A stretch of 48,616 bases of DNA from Methanoculleus sp. Its GTDB lineage: Archaea > Halobacteriota > Methanomicrobia > Methanomicrobiales > Methanomicrobiaceae. Made by a program: the position numbers and the translations under genes. Below the pieces are notes generated by a model. It was not told the DNA's origin and searched no databases. It saw only the letters and a list, made by a program, of their open reading frames with translations. The stretch covers positions 1-48,616 of the forward strand of contig DSDF01000033.1 of assembly GCA_011048835.1 (NCBI GenBank), in the 5' to 3' direction. Numbering within the stretch: the first letter of the stretch is position 1; each line of letters opens with the position of its first letter. Of the stretch, positions 1 to 7,462 are shown in pieces.

Positions 1-1
1 C

Positions 2-445
2 CCCGCCGTGCTTGATGCCGACCATATCATCGCCAGCAACGGGTTCCGTGTCGAGATCATCCTCGCCTGCACGGGCATCCAGAGCATCGCGATCATGCTC
101 GGCGTTGCGGCGGCGGTCCCCACAACCACGAGGCAGAAAGTGCTCGCCCTGCTGGTCGTCGTGCCGGTGATCTATCTCCTGAACCTCGGCCGCAACGTAT
201 TCGTCATTCTCGCCTACACGGGGCAGTGGTTTCCCTATCTCCCGGAAATTGCATCGAACGGCGAGTATGGTTTTGAGAGTTTTTTCTGGGCCCACAATGT
301 CATCTGCGAACTCCTTGCGCTGGTGGCCCTGATCGCCATTGCCTATGGGTTGTTCCTTCTCATTCCCCGCCTTGGATCACTGGCGGACGACCTGTTCTCC
401 CTCTACCGGGCCGAGCTTATGAGAGTTGCCGGTAGAGGTAGATGA
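2..445 (+). CDS. artA: Archaeosortase A, C-terminal part (cut by window edge)
   Basis: Membrane transpeptidase-like enzyme that cleaves C-terminal PGF-type sorting signals of surface proteins such as the S-layer glycoprotein and links them to lipid. The visible part holds the expected catalytic set: Cys in ACTGIQS (residue 21 counted from the GTG at 8), Arg in NLGRN (62) and His in WAHN (96), each next to a hydrophobic membrane segment, with a third hydrophobic segment after the His. The frame is open to the left edge and archaeosortase A is roughly twice this length, so the N-terminal half lies outside the window and the GTG at 8 is not a credible start. Its 3' end overlaps the converging phosphatidyltransferase gene by 29 bp. 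Confidence 0.85.
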   Translation, partial: PAVLDADHIIASNGFRVEIILACTGIQSIAIMLGVAAAVPTTTRQKVLALLVVVPVIYLLNLGRNVFVILAYTGQWFPYLPEIASNGEYGFESFFWAHNVICELLALVALIAIAYGLFLLIPRLGSLADDLFSLYRAELMRVAGRGR

Positions 446-1049
446 TCCGCTGGATCGCGGAAAGATTGGTGCAGAGCGCAATGATAAGGATGGAAACCCA
501 CATCAGCCCGGTCACCCCGCCGACGATCAGGACGAGAAGTGTTTCCGGGCGCCCGAAAAACCCGACTCCTTCGAGCGGATCGTTGATTTTGCCCTGTACA
601 CGTTCTGAATAACCCACTTCCGCATAGACGACGGGTTTGATAAAGGTATTCATCATCGATCCGATGATGGCGAGCGCCGCCACCCCTGCATCCGCGATTT
701 CGGCCACGGGCAGGATGAGGCTGATGCTGGCCATCCCGGAGATGCCGATGCCCAGAAGTGCGAGGCCGTCCACGTACTTGTCAACAATCCAGTCAAATAC
801 CGCCCCGAACTGGCTTTCCCTGTCCATTTTCCGGGCGACGGTCCCGTCGATAAGATCGAGGACCCCGGAGAGGAACAGCAGGATGCTGCCCGCCAGGAAC
901 GCCTGGATGGAGAAGAGATACGCGCAGGTGATGCCGAAGAGAAGGGAGATGAGGGAGATCTGGTTGGGGGTCATCCCTATCCTGATGAAGACTCCGGCAA
1001 GCGGCTCCAGGCGCTCAATGACGTAGGGACGGAGGGCGGTAATATTCAT
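417..1049 (-). CDS. CDP-alcohol phosphatidyltransferase family membrane protein
   Basis: Transfers a phospho-archaetidyl group from CDP-archaeol to an alcohol acceptor at the membrane. The family signature is complete: D65, D68, G69, A72, R73, G82, D86 and D90 in the D-x2-D-G-x2-A-R-x8-G-x3-D-x3-D pattern, surrounded by about five to six hydrophobic segments over 210 residues. Which acceptor is used (inositol phosphate, serine or glycerol) cannot be read from the sequence; the N-terminus and size look closest to archaetidylinositol phosphate synthase. It converges on archaeosortase A. In haloarchaea a serine-type member of this family is needed for ArtA-dependent lipid attachment, so the neighbourhood hints at a shared lipid-anchoring role, which is inference. 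An AT-rich stretch at about 1079-1100 probably holds its promoter. Confidence 0.82.
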   Translation of the reverse strand: MNITALRPYVIERLEPLAGVFIRIGMTPNQISLISLLFGITCAYLFSIQAFLAGSILLFLSGVLDLIDGTVARKMDRESQFGAVFDWIVDKYVDGLALLGIGISGMASISLILPVAEIADAGVAALAIIGSMMNTFIKPVVYAEVGYSERVQGKINDPLEGVGFFGRPETLLVLIVGGVTGLMWVSILIIALCTNLSAIQRIIYLYRQLS

Positions 1050-1164
1050 GCGTCTTCATTGCAACAATTGGCGTAAACGCCATTAAATCTTGTTTTTATT
1101 TTGTCTCTCCGCACGCTCCGGGCGAAGAGTGGTGCGCCGGTTTCGGACTGCGCTGCAGAACTAC

Positions 1165-1173
1165 TTTAAATAT
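1165..1173 (+). promoter_or_regulatory. TATA box of the RibD-type reductase gene
   Basis: TTTAAATAT lies about 30 bp before the start codon at 1203 in an otherwise GC-rich context. Archaeal transcription starts about 25 bp after the TATA centre, which gives a leader of only a few bases. Confidence 0.55.
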
Positions 1174-1202
1174 GCACAATATACCCTTAGGCAAGGGGTT
1201 TT

Positions 1203-1886
1203 ATGTCATTCCAGCGCAACAGGCCGTACGTTCTCATCATGTCGGAAATAACCGTGGACGGCAAGCTGACCTTGCAACGCGGCGCATCCAGTAAAATTCT
1301 CATGCAGTATATGGATCACGAGACCGAGCTCCTCCTTCATGCGACGCGTGCGGAATATGACGCCATCATGGTCGGGTCACGCACTATCGCCATCGACAAC
1401 TCGTATCTCACCGTTCGACTCGTCGAGGGAACGCAGCCGGTGCGGGTTATCCCGAACAGCATGGCCGACATTTCACTCGATGCCAATGTCCTGAACCGTG
1501 ACGCGCCCACCCTGATCGCGGTGTGCGCGCAGGCGCCTGCCGACCGGGTCGGTGCGATCCGGGAGCGGGGTGCCGACGTGGTGGTGGCAGGCGAGACGAG
1601 GGTCGATCTGCCGCTCCTGATGCAGATCCTCGCCGAGACCTACGACGTGAAGAGGCTTATGGTGGAAGGCGGCCCGACCCTGAACTACCACATGCTGCAC
1701 CACGGCCTTGTGGATGCTGTCCGCCTCATCCATCTCCCCTTTATCGTGGGCGGGGAGGATACGCCTTCACTGGTCGGCGGACCGCATATTGAGTCCGTGG
1801 AGGAGATGTACCGCCTCCAGCTGACGGCCCACTACCTCTGCGGGAGCAATCTGGTGACAGAATATTCCGTCCTGTACGGGGAGTGA
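1203..1886 (+). CDS. 2,5-diamino-6-ribosylamino-4(3H)-pyrimidinone 5'-phosphate reductase (RibD C-terminal family)
   Basis: Reduces the ribosyl side chain to ribityl, an early step of riboflavin (and, in methanogens, F420 precursor) biosynthesis, using NAD(P)H in the cytosol. The 227-residue protein is a stand-alone RibD C-terminal (dihydrofolate reductase-like) domain, the archaeal arrangement in which the deaminase is separate. Visible hallmarks are the early MSEITVDGK strand, DAIMVGSRT for the nucleotide pocket, VEGGPTL near residue 154 and the late FIVGGEDTPS segment. The ATG at 1203 fits a TATA box 30 bp upstream. The sppA-like gene follows after 4 bases, so the two are probably cotranscribed although their functions look unrelated. 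Confidence 0.85.
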   Translation: MSFQRNRPYVLIMSEITVDGKLTLQRGASSKILMQYMDHETELLLHATRAEYDAIMVGSRTIAIDNSYLTVRLVEGTQPVRVIPNSMADISLDANVLNRDAPTLIAVCAQAPADRVGAIRERGADVVVAGETRVDLPLLMQILAETYDVKRLMVEGGPTLNYHMLHHGLVDAVRLIHLPFIVGGEDTPSLVGGPHIESVEEMYRLQLTAHYLCGSNLVTEYSVLYGE

Positions 1887-1890
1887 CCCG

Positions 1891-2715
1891 GTGGCATGGC
1901 TCGATGACGAAGTCCGGCGCATACAGTCCCGCGAGAAATCAAAAAAGCGCAGAAAGTTGATTGGTGCACTCGCGGTTGTATTCGTGATCATCGTAGCACT
2001 CGCGATTGCCGGACTCCTCGTCACCTATGCCGAGGAGCGAAAGATCACGGTGATCAGGATCGAGGGAACGATGGTCACCGGCAATTTCTACGGTGACGGC
2101 TTTGTGGGGAGCGAGTTCGTGGGGATGGAGCTCAGACGAGCCGCCGACGACCCTCTCGTCGAGGCCATCGTGCTCAGGGTGAACAGCCCGGGCGGGTCGC
2201 CTGCCGCTGCGCAGGAGATTATCCGTGATCTTGAGTATGCACGGGCGCGAAAACCGGTGGTCGTGTCCATGGGGGATATGGCGGCATCGGCCGCCTACTA
2301 TGTCAGTTCCCACGCCGATCGCATTTATGCCAGCCCCGACACCATCACGGGAAGCATCGGCACCGCCTGGACGTTCTACGATCTCAGCGACTACCTCGAG
2401 GAGGAGGGGATTGGTGTCGATGTGGTGAAATCCGGTTCGAAGAAGGATATGACGTCTGGCTATCGCCCCCTCACCGAGGAGGAGCGCGCATATGCCCAGG
2501 AGCTCGTCGATCGGAGTTACGAGGCGTTTATGGCGGATATCGTGGCGCAGCGGGAGATCTCTCCCGATATTCTCGAGGACGCCCGGCTCTTCCGGGGCGA
2601 GGAAGCACGTGCCGTCGGGCTCATCGATGATCTGGGCAACCTCTATGATGCCATCGAGGGTGCCCAGGTCCTCGCCGGGACCGCTAGATCATCGCTTCCG
2701 GCGGTGCTTTCATGA
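1891..2715 (+). CDS. sppA: Signal peptide peptidase SppA, S49 family
   Basis: Membrane-anchored serine protease that degrades released signal peptides and other membrane-buried fragments. A basic N-terminus is followed by one membrane segment at about residues 28-50. The S49 dyad is visible: Ser133 in DMAASAAYY and Lys185 in SGSKKDMT, 52 residues apart as in the short bacterial SppA enzymes. NSPGGSPAA before the serine is the usual oxyanion region. At 274 residues it is a single-domain (short) form. GTG start, 4 bases after the upstream stop. The last 32 bp overlap the 3' end of truD on the other strand, so no room remains for a terminator between them. Confidence 0.88.
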   Translation: MAWLDDEVRRIQSREKSKKRRKLIGALAVVFVIIVALAIAGLLVTYAEERKITVIRIEGTMVTGNFYGDGFVGSEFVGMELRRAADDPLVEAIVLRVNSPGGSPAAAQEIIRDLEYARARKPVVVSMGDMAASAAYYVSSHADRIYASPDTITGSIGTAWTFYDLSDYLEEEGIGVDVVKSGSKKDMTSGYRPLTEEERAYAQELVDRSYEAFMADIVAQREISPDILEDARLFRGEEARAVGLIDDLGNLYDAIEGAQVLAGTARSSLPAVLS

Positions 2716-3952
2716 ATTCCCTGCACACCGTGGTGGCGTAGGTTCCGGGGGGGAGGGTAAACCGGAGCCCGAGGGTGCGGTCCGCCGCATCGACGCCGAT
2801 CGCCGTTGTGATCAGCGCGGGGCGGAACGCTCCTGCGAACCGCACGCCCACCACGGCGGAGATGCGCGCAAAATCGCTCTTCTGTACGCCGTCATCCTCC
2901 ATGCTGCCCACCGCGAAATCCTCCATGCGGCCTCGCACTGCCGGCGCCTCCCCGCCAGGGATGCCGAGGGCGATGACGCAGCGTTTGCGGCGGAGGTGGA
3001 CGGCGGCGGTATGCCGGTTCTGTTCGGTGACGAGATCTGCCTTGCCGTTTCCAAAGAGCAGCACATCGCCCGGGACGGGCTCTTGCATGGGCCATGCCTC
3101 CTCCATCCTCCTGCTGAGCGTCATGTTGAAGAGGTACGACTGGTAGGCGCTCACGAACATGGACAGCAGTTTGGGAGGGAGGGTCTGCAGGGCCCCCCTG
3201 TAGTCGTCCTGGTGGCCGACGAGGTGGTGCAGCAGGGCCCGTTCGTACCTGAGCTGGACAGGAAACACCCCGAGCACCTCCCGCGCATCCATGGTCTCTG
3301 CATAGAGCGTCCGTGCCGTCCTCGTCTCTTCGGGCTCGATTGCGTGCGCTTCCCCGACATATACCCGCACTGCGTCCTTGAATTCGCCCCGCAGCATGTG
3401 CAGGCCCACCTTATGGGTGACCGGGCGAAGGCCCCCGAACCGCTGGATGCCGAAGTAGTTGGGAAGGCCGGATGCCGCGGCAGCCGCGACGATCGCTGTC
3501 TCCGCTTCGAGGTCCTCCGCCCGGCAGTCGCGGATGGTGATGGCGAAGCGGTTGCCCTCGAGGTCGCCGAGGTTGAGAGGGGTGCGGGCGCGGCCCACCG
3601 CCTCGATTGCAAGATCGCGCAGGGTGATCCGTTCGAGGTCGTCGGGCGATGCGTCGTAGATGGAAATATACTGGGTCGTCACCGCGCGCCGGTCTTTGGT
3701 GCCCGCCCAGCCGATGCGGCGGTGGCTGATCCCGAGCGCCCGGGCAATTTCCTTGACCGCCCGCTGGGTCTCCCAGTTTCTCTTGGTCAGGCGGCAGATG
3801 AGGTGGGCCCCCTCGTCGCCGATGGCGAGCGGCAGTTCCTCGACCACGAAATCCTCCGGCGCGGTGCGGAGCACGCCCCCGATCCCTGGCGTGTCGGTTG
3901 CGTAGTAGCGCATGCCGAGGTCGTGCTCGAGGGGGTGGGGCGTGGGTTTCAT
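2684..3952 (-). CDS. truD: tRNA pseudouridine(13) synthase TruD
   Basis: Converts uridine 13 of tRNA to pseudouridine. The catalytic aspartate is D87 in AGTKDRRAVTTQ, and the second family motif NYFGIQRFGG is present; the long insertion after it matches archaeal TruD. The start is the ATG at 3952, because everything upstream in the same frame lies inside pth2 and shows no family similarity; this gives 422 residues. Its ATG overlaps the TGA of pth2 (ATGA), so translation is probably coupled and both genes serve tRNA. The 3' end overlaps sppA. Confidence 0.92.
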   Translation of the reverse strand: MKPTPHPLEHDLGMRYYATDTPGIGGVLRTAPEDFVVEELPLAIGDEGAHLICRLTKRNWETQRAVKEIARALGISHRRIGWAGTKDRRAVTTQYISIYDASPDDLERITLRDLAIEAVGRARTPLNLGDLEGNRFAITIRDCRAEDLEAETAIVAAAAASGLPNYFGIQRFGGLRPVTHKVGLHMLRGEFKDAVRVYVGEAHAIEPEETRTARTLYAETMDAREVLGVFPVQLRYERALLHHLVGHQDDYRGALQTLPPKLLSMFVSAYQSYLFNMTLSRRMEEAWPMQEPVPGDVLLFGNGKADLVTEQNRHTAAVHLRRKRCVIALGIPGGEAPAVRGRMEDFAVGSMEDDGVQKSDFARISAVVGVRFAGAFRPALITTAIGVDAADRTLGLRFTLPPGTYATTVCREFMKAPPEAMI

Positions 3953-4311
3953 AGCAGGGAGAGACCGCCGCATATCCGGTCGAGATCCTCCGTTTTCGCC
4001 GGTCCCAGCCCGAGTGCGGTCACGGTGCCCGGGGGGATCTCCGTCAGTCCCGCGTCGCTGATGAGGGATGCGGCGATGCCCGCCTGTTCTGCAATGACCT
4101 TGAGCTCGTAGAGCTCCCGCGCACTGGTCACTTTCAGCACCACTTTTTTCTGTCCCTCGGCAAGCCATTGCTTTTTGAGCGTCCTGTCCGCCTTTTCACA
4201 GGCGCCGACCGCTGCATGGGCGATCTGTGCGCATTTTTTCCCGCAGCTCATTTTAATATCGTTTCTGATGATAAGGCACTGCTTCCACCTGAATTCGGGA
4301 TCGGCTGTCAT
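3949..4311 (-). CDS. pth2: Peptidyl-tRNA hydrolase, archaeal/eukaryotic type (Pth2)
   Basis: Releases peptides from prematurely dropped peptidyl-tRNA. The protein matches Pth2 over its whole length: WKQCLIIRNDIKMSCGKKCAQIAHAAV at the N-terminus is split here only for description and contains the catalytic Lys and the CGKxxAQ-AHA motif; DAGLTEIPPGT and AxGLGP follow. Three starts are possible, ATG 4311, ATG 4317 and TTG 4341. The 4311 start gives 120 residues, close to the family norm of about 115-120. It shares a short promoter region with the divergent reductase gene and forms an ATGA overlap with truD. Confidence 0.9.
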   Translation of the reverse strand: MTADPEFRWKQCLIIRNDIKMSCGKKCAQIAHAAVGACEKADRTLKKQWLAEGQKKVVLKVTSARELYELKVIAEQAGIAASLISDAGLTEIPPGTVTALGLGPAKTEDLDRICGGLSLL

Positions 4312-4371
4312 CTCCATATCATGTGAGGACTTCTGCAACAAATAGGTTATTTGGCTCCTTTGCGAACCTTG

Positions 4372-5547
4372 ATGTCAAGGATGGACGGGCGACGGGTGTA
4401 CGATGTGGTCGTGGTCGGCGCGGGGCCCTGCGGGAGCGCAGCGGCCCGGGCATGTGCGGACCGGGGGCTGGCGACCCTTGTTGTCGAGGAGCACGCCACC
4501 ATCGGCCACCCGGTCCAGTGCGCGGGCCTGCTCAGCTGCGCGGCGTTCGCCGCGTGCGGGGTGTCCGGGCGATCGGTGATCCAGCAGGTGCGCGGGGCCC
4601 GGGTGGTCACGGAATTCGGCTCAGAGCTGGTATTCGATGCCAGGGCCCCGAAGGCGGTGGTGGCGGACCGGGGTGAGCTCGATCGCGAGATGGCGGAGGC
4701 GGCGGCCCGATCGGGCGCGGCGATCCGGCTCAAGACCGCGGTGGTGGGCAGACACGACGGGGAGCTCGTCACGAGGGGGGTCGACGGGACGGGGCGCATC
4801 CGGTCGCAGCTGGTGATCGCCGCCGACGGGCCCCGGAGCAGCATCGCCCGCATGCTGGGACTGCAGCGGGCGCCGGTCTATCTCTCCGGGATTCAGGCGG
4901 ATATCGTGCGCCCCATGGACGGGCGCTACGTGGAGCTCTATCCTGACTGCTCGCCGGAATTCTTCGGGTGGGCCATCCCCGCAGGGCACCATCGCGCCCG
5001 GGTCGGGCTCTGCGGGACGCAGGACGTGAAGGAGCGGTTCATGCATCTTCTCACGACCGTCGGGGGGGGTGGCTGCCTTCATCTTGTCACCGGGACCATC
5101 CCCCTCGGCGTGATGCCGCAGACCTATGGAAGCCGCACCCTGTTCGTCGGGGATGCGGCCGGGTTCGCGAAGCCCACCTCGGGCGGCGGGATCTACACGG
5201 GGGTGCGGTCGGCCAAGCTTGCCGCAGAGGTTGCCGCACAATGCTGCGATGAGGGAGATTTTTCCGACCATGCCCTGAGCCGGTACGAGAAACACTGGAA
5301 GGAGGATTTCGGGCACGAACTTGCGCTCGGGTTCCGGCTGTTCCGGCTACGGCAGCGCCTCGGTCCGGCCCGGACCGATCAGCTGGTCCGCACCCTCAAC
5401 GATCCAGACCTGATCGCGGAGATCGTGCGCCACGGCGACATGGACCGGCCCGGGGCGCTGGTGCACCGCCTCGCCAGAAATCCCGTACTGGTCAAACATT
5501 TTTTCTCATTCTGTGGGAACGAATTGAAAAATGTAATAATCAAGTAA
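4372..5547 (+). CDS. Geranylgeranyl reductase family protein (digeranylgeranylglycerophospholipid reductase-like)
   Basis: FAD-dependent enzyme that saturates the isoprenoid chains of archaeal lipids. Dinucleotide-binding motif VVVVGAGPCGSAAA lies at the N-terminus, VQCAGLLS follows as in the family, the substrate-channel signature appears as YPDCSPEFFGWAIP, and FVGDAAGFAKPTSGGGIYTG is the second FAD motif. Length is 392 residues from ATG 4372; ATG 4381 and TTG 4351 are alternatives. An AT-rich stretch at 4341-4354 sits at TATA distance from 4372, favouring a leaderless message starting there. The stop codon overlaps the first half-site of the repeats before cbiM. Confidence 0.85.
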   Translation: MSRMDGRRVYDVVVVGAGPCGSAAARACADRGLATLVVEEHATIGHPVQCAGLLSCAAFAACGVSGRSVIQQVRGARVVTEFGSELVFDARAPKAVVADRGELDREMAEAAARSGAAIRLKTAVVGRHDGELVTRGVDGTGRIRSQLVIAADGPRSSIARMLGLQRAPVYLSGIQADIVRPMDGRYVELYPDCSPEFFGWAIPAGHHRARVGLCGTQDVKERFMHLLTTVGGGGCLHLVTGTIPLGVMPQTYGSRTLFVGDAAGFAKPTSGGGIYTGVRSAKLAAEVAAQCCDEGDFSDHALSRYEKHWKEDFGHELALGFRLFRLRQRLGPARTDQLVRTLNDPDLIAEIVRHGDMDRPGALVHRLARNPVLVKHFFSFCGNELKNVIIK

Positions 5548-5602
5548 CACTGTTAATAGATTTTAACACATAGGGTAAGATATATAATCAATAAAGTGTT
5601 AC
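5544..5602 (+). promoter_or_regulatory. cbiM promoter with candidate operator repeats
   Basis: A TATA box (GATATATAATC, 5579-5589) stands about 38 bp before the cbiM ATG. It is bracketed by a perfect 8-bp inverted repeat, GTAACACT (5544-5551) and AGTGTTAC (5595-5602). A second inverted repeat, TGTTAA (5551-5556) and TTAACA (5563-5568), sits just upstream of the TATA box. The repeated word GTAACAC/GTGTTAC resembles NikR sites reported in deltaproteobacteria, but the half-site order and spacing here differ. A metal-responsive repressor site is plausible for a metal uptake operon; the identity of the regulator is inference. Confidence 0.5.
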
Positions 5603-5621
5603 AGATCGCTCAGGTGTATGT

Positions 5622-6263
5622 ATGCACATTCCTGATGCGTTTCTACCGATTGGCCAGGCGATCGTCTACTGGATTATCGCCCTCGTATTTTTTGCGCTTG
5701 CCCTGCGATGGGCGAACCGTGAACTGAATGAAGCCCGGATCCCGCTGGTAGCCGTTCTGGCGGCGGGCATTTTCGCCCTGCAGGCGTTCAACCTCCCCAT
5801 CGCCATGGGGACCAGCGGGCACCTGGTGGGCGGAGCGCTCGCCGCAATCGTGCTCGGCTCGCCGTACGGGGCCGTGTTCATCCTGACCCTGGTGCTGATT
5901 ATCCAGGGATTCATCTTCGGTGACGGCGGCATCACCGTCATGGGGGCCAACATCATCAATATGGGGGTCATCGGCGGTTTTGTTGGGTTCTATTCGTACC
6001 AGGGCCTGAAAGCCGCATTCGGCTCGCCGTACATGTCCGCGGGGATCGCCGCATGGCTTGCGTGCGTTATCCCCGCCCTCGCTGCATCGGTGGAGCTGTT
6101 TTTCGCCGGCACATTCCCGCTCGTCCCGGGACTGATCGCCATGGGGACGTACCATGCGGTCATCGGGGTCATCGAGGGCGCTATCACGGCGATTGCTCTC
6201 TACCTGATCGCAACCGTGCGCCCGGATATCCTTGCAATGCCGGCAGGGGCGGTGGCGTCATGA
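5622..6263 (+). CDS. cbiM: ECF-type cobalt/nickel transporter substrate-binding membrane protein CbiM
   Basis: Metal-binding membrane component of an energy-coupling factor transporter. It begins with MHIPDAFLP: in this family the amino group, His2 and neighbouring residues hold the metal, which fixes the start at ATG 5622. GTSGHLVGGALAAIVLG supplies the second metal-binding His, and about six to seven membrane segments fill 213 residues. First gene of cbiM-N-O-Q; its TGA overlaps the cbiN ATG. Cobalt (for cobamides) and nickel (for F430 and hydrogenases) are both plausible in a methanogen, and the sequence alone does not decide between CbiM and NikM. Confidence 0.92.
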   Translation: MHIPDAFLPIGQAIVYWIIALVFFALALRWANRELNEARIPLVAVLAAGIFALQAFNLPIAMGTSGHLVGGALAAIVLGSPYGAVFILTLVLIIQGFIFGDGGITVMGANIINMGVIGGFVGFYSYQGLKAAFGSPYMSAGIAAWLACVIPALAASVELFFAGTFPLVPGLIAMGTYHAVIGVIEGAITAIALYLIATVRPDILAMPAGAVAS

Positions 6264-6595
6264 TGGAGACGCGGCAGCTGGTCGTTGCCGGGGTGGCACT
6301 CGCCCTCGTCATCGGCGTGACCGCGGTGTTTTTCGCCTCCGGGGATCCCGACGGCCTTGAGAGCTCTGCATTCTATGTTCAGGGGGAAAAGACCCTGACC
6401 GGCGACGCTCCCGAGGAGGGAGATCCGGAGGCCATCGGTGCGGGGACATTCGCGTACGAGGCGCCGATGCCTGACTACACGCTCGGGGAGGAAGCCGGAA
6501 AGGCCGGGGAAGTCATGGCGATCATTGCCGGTATCGTGCTATCGATGGTTGGGGTCTTTGCCGTTGCCAGGGTTGCAGCGGCAGGAAGAGCCTGA
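6260..6595 (+). CDS. cbiN: CbiN/NikN-like small membrane component of the metal ECF transporter
   Basis: A 111-residue protein with one N-terminal and one C-terminal membrane segment and an extracytoplasmic loop containing GDPDGLESSAF, the PDGLE motif typical of CbiN/NikN and PDGLE-domain proteins. These small partners are needed with CbiM for metal loading. The start ATG at 6260 overlaps the stop of cbiM (ATGA), giving tandem ATG codons; the open frame upstream lies inside cbiM. A T-rich stretch (6598-6606) follows in the 30-bp gap before cbiO and might cause partial termination. Confidence 0.85.
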   Translation: MMETRQLVVAGVALALVIGVTAVFFASGDPDGLESSAFYVQGEKTLTGDAPEEGDPEAIGAGTFAYEAPMPDYTLGEEAGKAGEVMAIIAGIVLSMVGVFAVARVAAAGRA

Positions 6596-6625
6596 CTTTT
6601 TCTTTTCCGGGAGATACCTGTATCC

Positions 6626-7462
6626 ATGCACATCCTGGAGACGAGGGATCTCAGCCACTCCTACGGGGAGGGAATACACGCGTTGTGCGGGGTGAATTTC
6701 ATTGCCCCGAGAGCCTCGACCATTGCCGTGCTGGGCCCGAACGGCGCGGGCAAGAGCACGCTGTTCAAGCACTTTAACGGTCTGCTCTTCCCGACGTCCG
6801 GGGAGGTGCTCTATCGGGGGGAGGCGGTCTCCCGGGCAACCGTGCGCGAGGTGCGCAAGCAGGTGGGCATCGTCTTCCAGAATCCCGATGACCAGATCTT
6901 TTCGCCGACGGTCCGGGAGGATGTGGCGTTCGGCCCGGTGAACCTCGGGCTCGATGCCGAAACGATCGAGCACCGGGTCAGCGGGGCACTGGATCTTCTG
7001 GGGATCGAGCACCTTGCGGATCGGCCCCCCCATCACCTCTCCGGCGGGGAGAAGAAACGGGTCGCCATCGCCGGGGTCATCGCCATGGAGCCGCAGGTGC
7101 TCGTCCTCGACGAACCGAGCTCAGGACTCGACCCGCAGGGGGTGGATACCCTGACGGCGTTCCTCAGGACCCTCCCCCGGCGGTTCGGGATGACGATCAT
7201 CTTCTCCACGCACCACGTTGATCTCGTCCCCGAACTCGCTGACTATATCTATGTGCTCGACCGTGGAGCGGTCATCGGGAAAGGAACGGTCGAGGAGCTG
7301 TTTCTGAGGAATGACCTCCTCCAGAGGGCGAGGCTGCGGGAACCCCCCATGATGCGGCTCGTCCGCATCCTGCGGGAGAATGGCGTCGATATCACCACCG
7401 GCTATGCGCAAGAGGAGATCGAGGACGCGATCGTGAACCTGCTACGGGAAAGGACATGTTAG
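6626..7462 (+). CDS. cbiO: ECF transporter ATPase CbiO
   Basis: Cytoplasmic ABC ATPase that energises metal uptake through CbiQ. Walker A is LGPNGAGKST (residues 36-45), the Q-loop is VFQNPDDQIF, the signature is HLSGGEKKRVAIAG and Walker B is VLVLDEPSSGLDP, followed by the switch His in STHHVDLV. A C-terminal extension of about 50 residues is usual for CbiO. GGGAG at about 6608-6612 may serve as ribosome binding site. Its stop codon overlaps the first bases of cbiQ by 7 bp. Confidence 0.93.
   Translation: MHILETRDLSHSYGEGIHALCGVNFIAPRASTIAVLGPNGAGKSTLFKHFNGLLFPTSGEVLYRGEAVSRATVREVRKQVGIVFQNPDDQIFSPTVREDVAFGPVNLGLDAETIEHRVSGALDLLGIEHLADRPPHHLSGGEKKRVAIAGVIAMEPQVLVLDEPSSGLDPQGVDTLTAFLRTLPRRFGMTIIFSTHHVDLVPELADYIYVLDRGAVIGKGTVEELFLRNDLLQRARLREPPMMRLVRILRENGVDITTGYAQEEIEDAIVNLLRERTC

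Noticed and set aside
2492-4111. 539-residue plus-strand frame across truD
   Set aside because: Arg/His/Pro-rich shadow translation; truD and pth2 explain the DNA.
3953-4168. N-terminal extension of truD
   Set aside because: Lies wholly in pth2 and lacks TruD similarity; the ATGA overlap marks the true start.
5544-5621. Cobalamin riboswitch before cbiM
   Set aside because: The leader after the TATA box is only about 10 nt, too short, and no B12-box-like sequence is seen.
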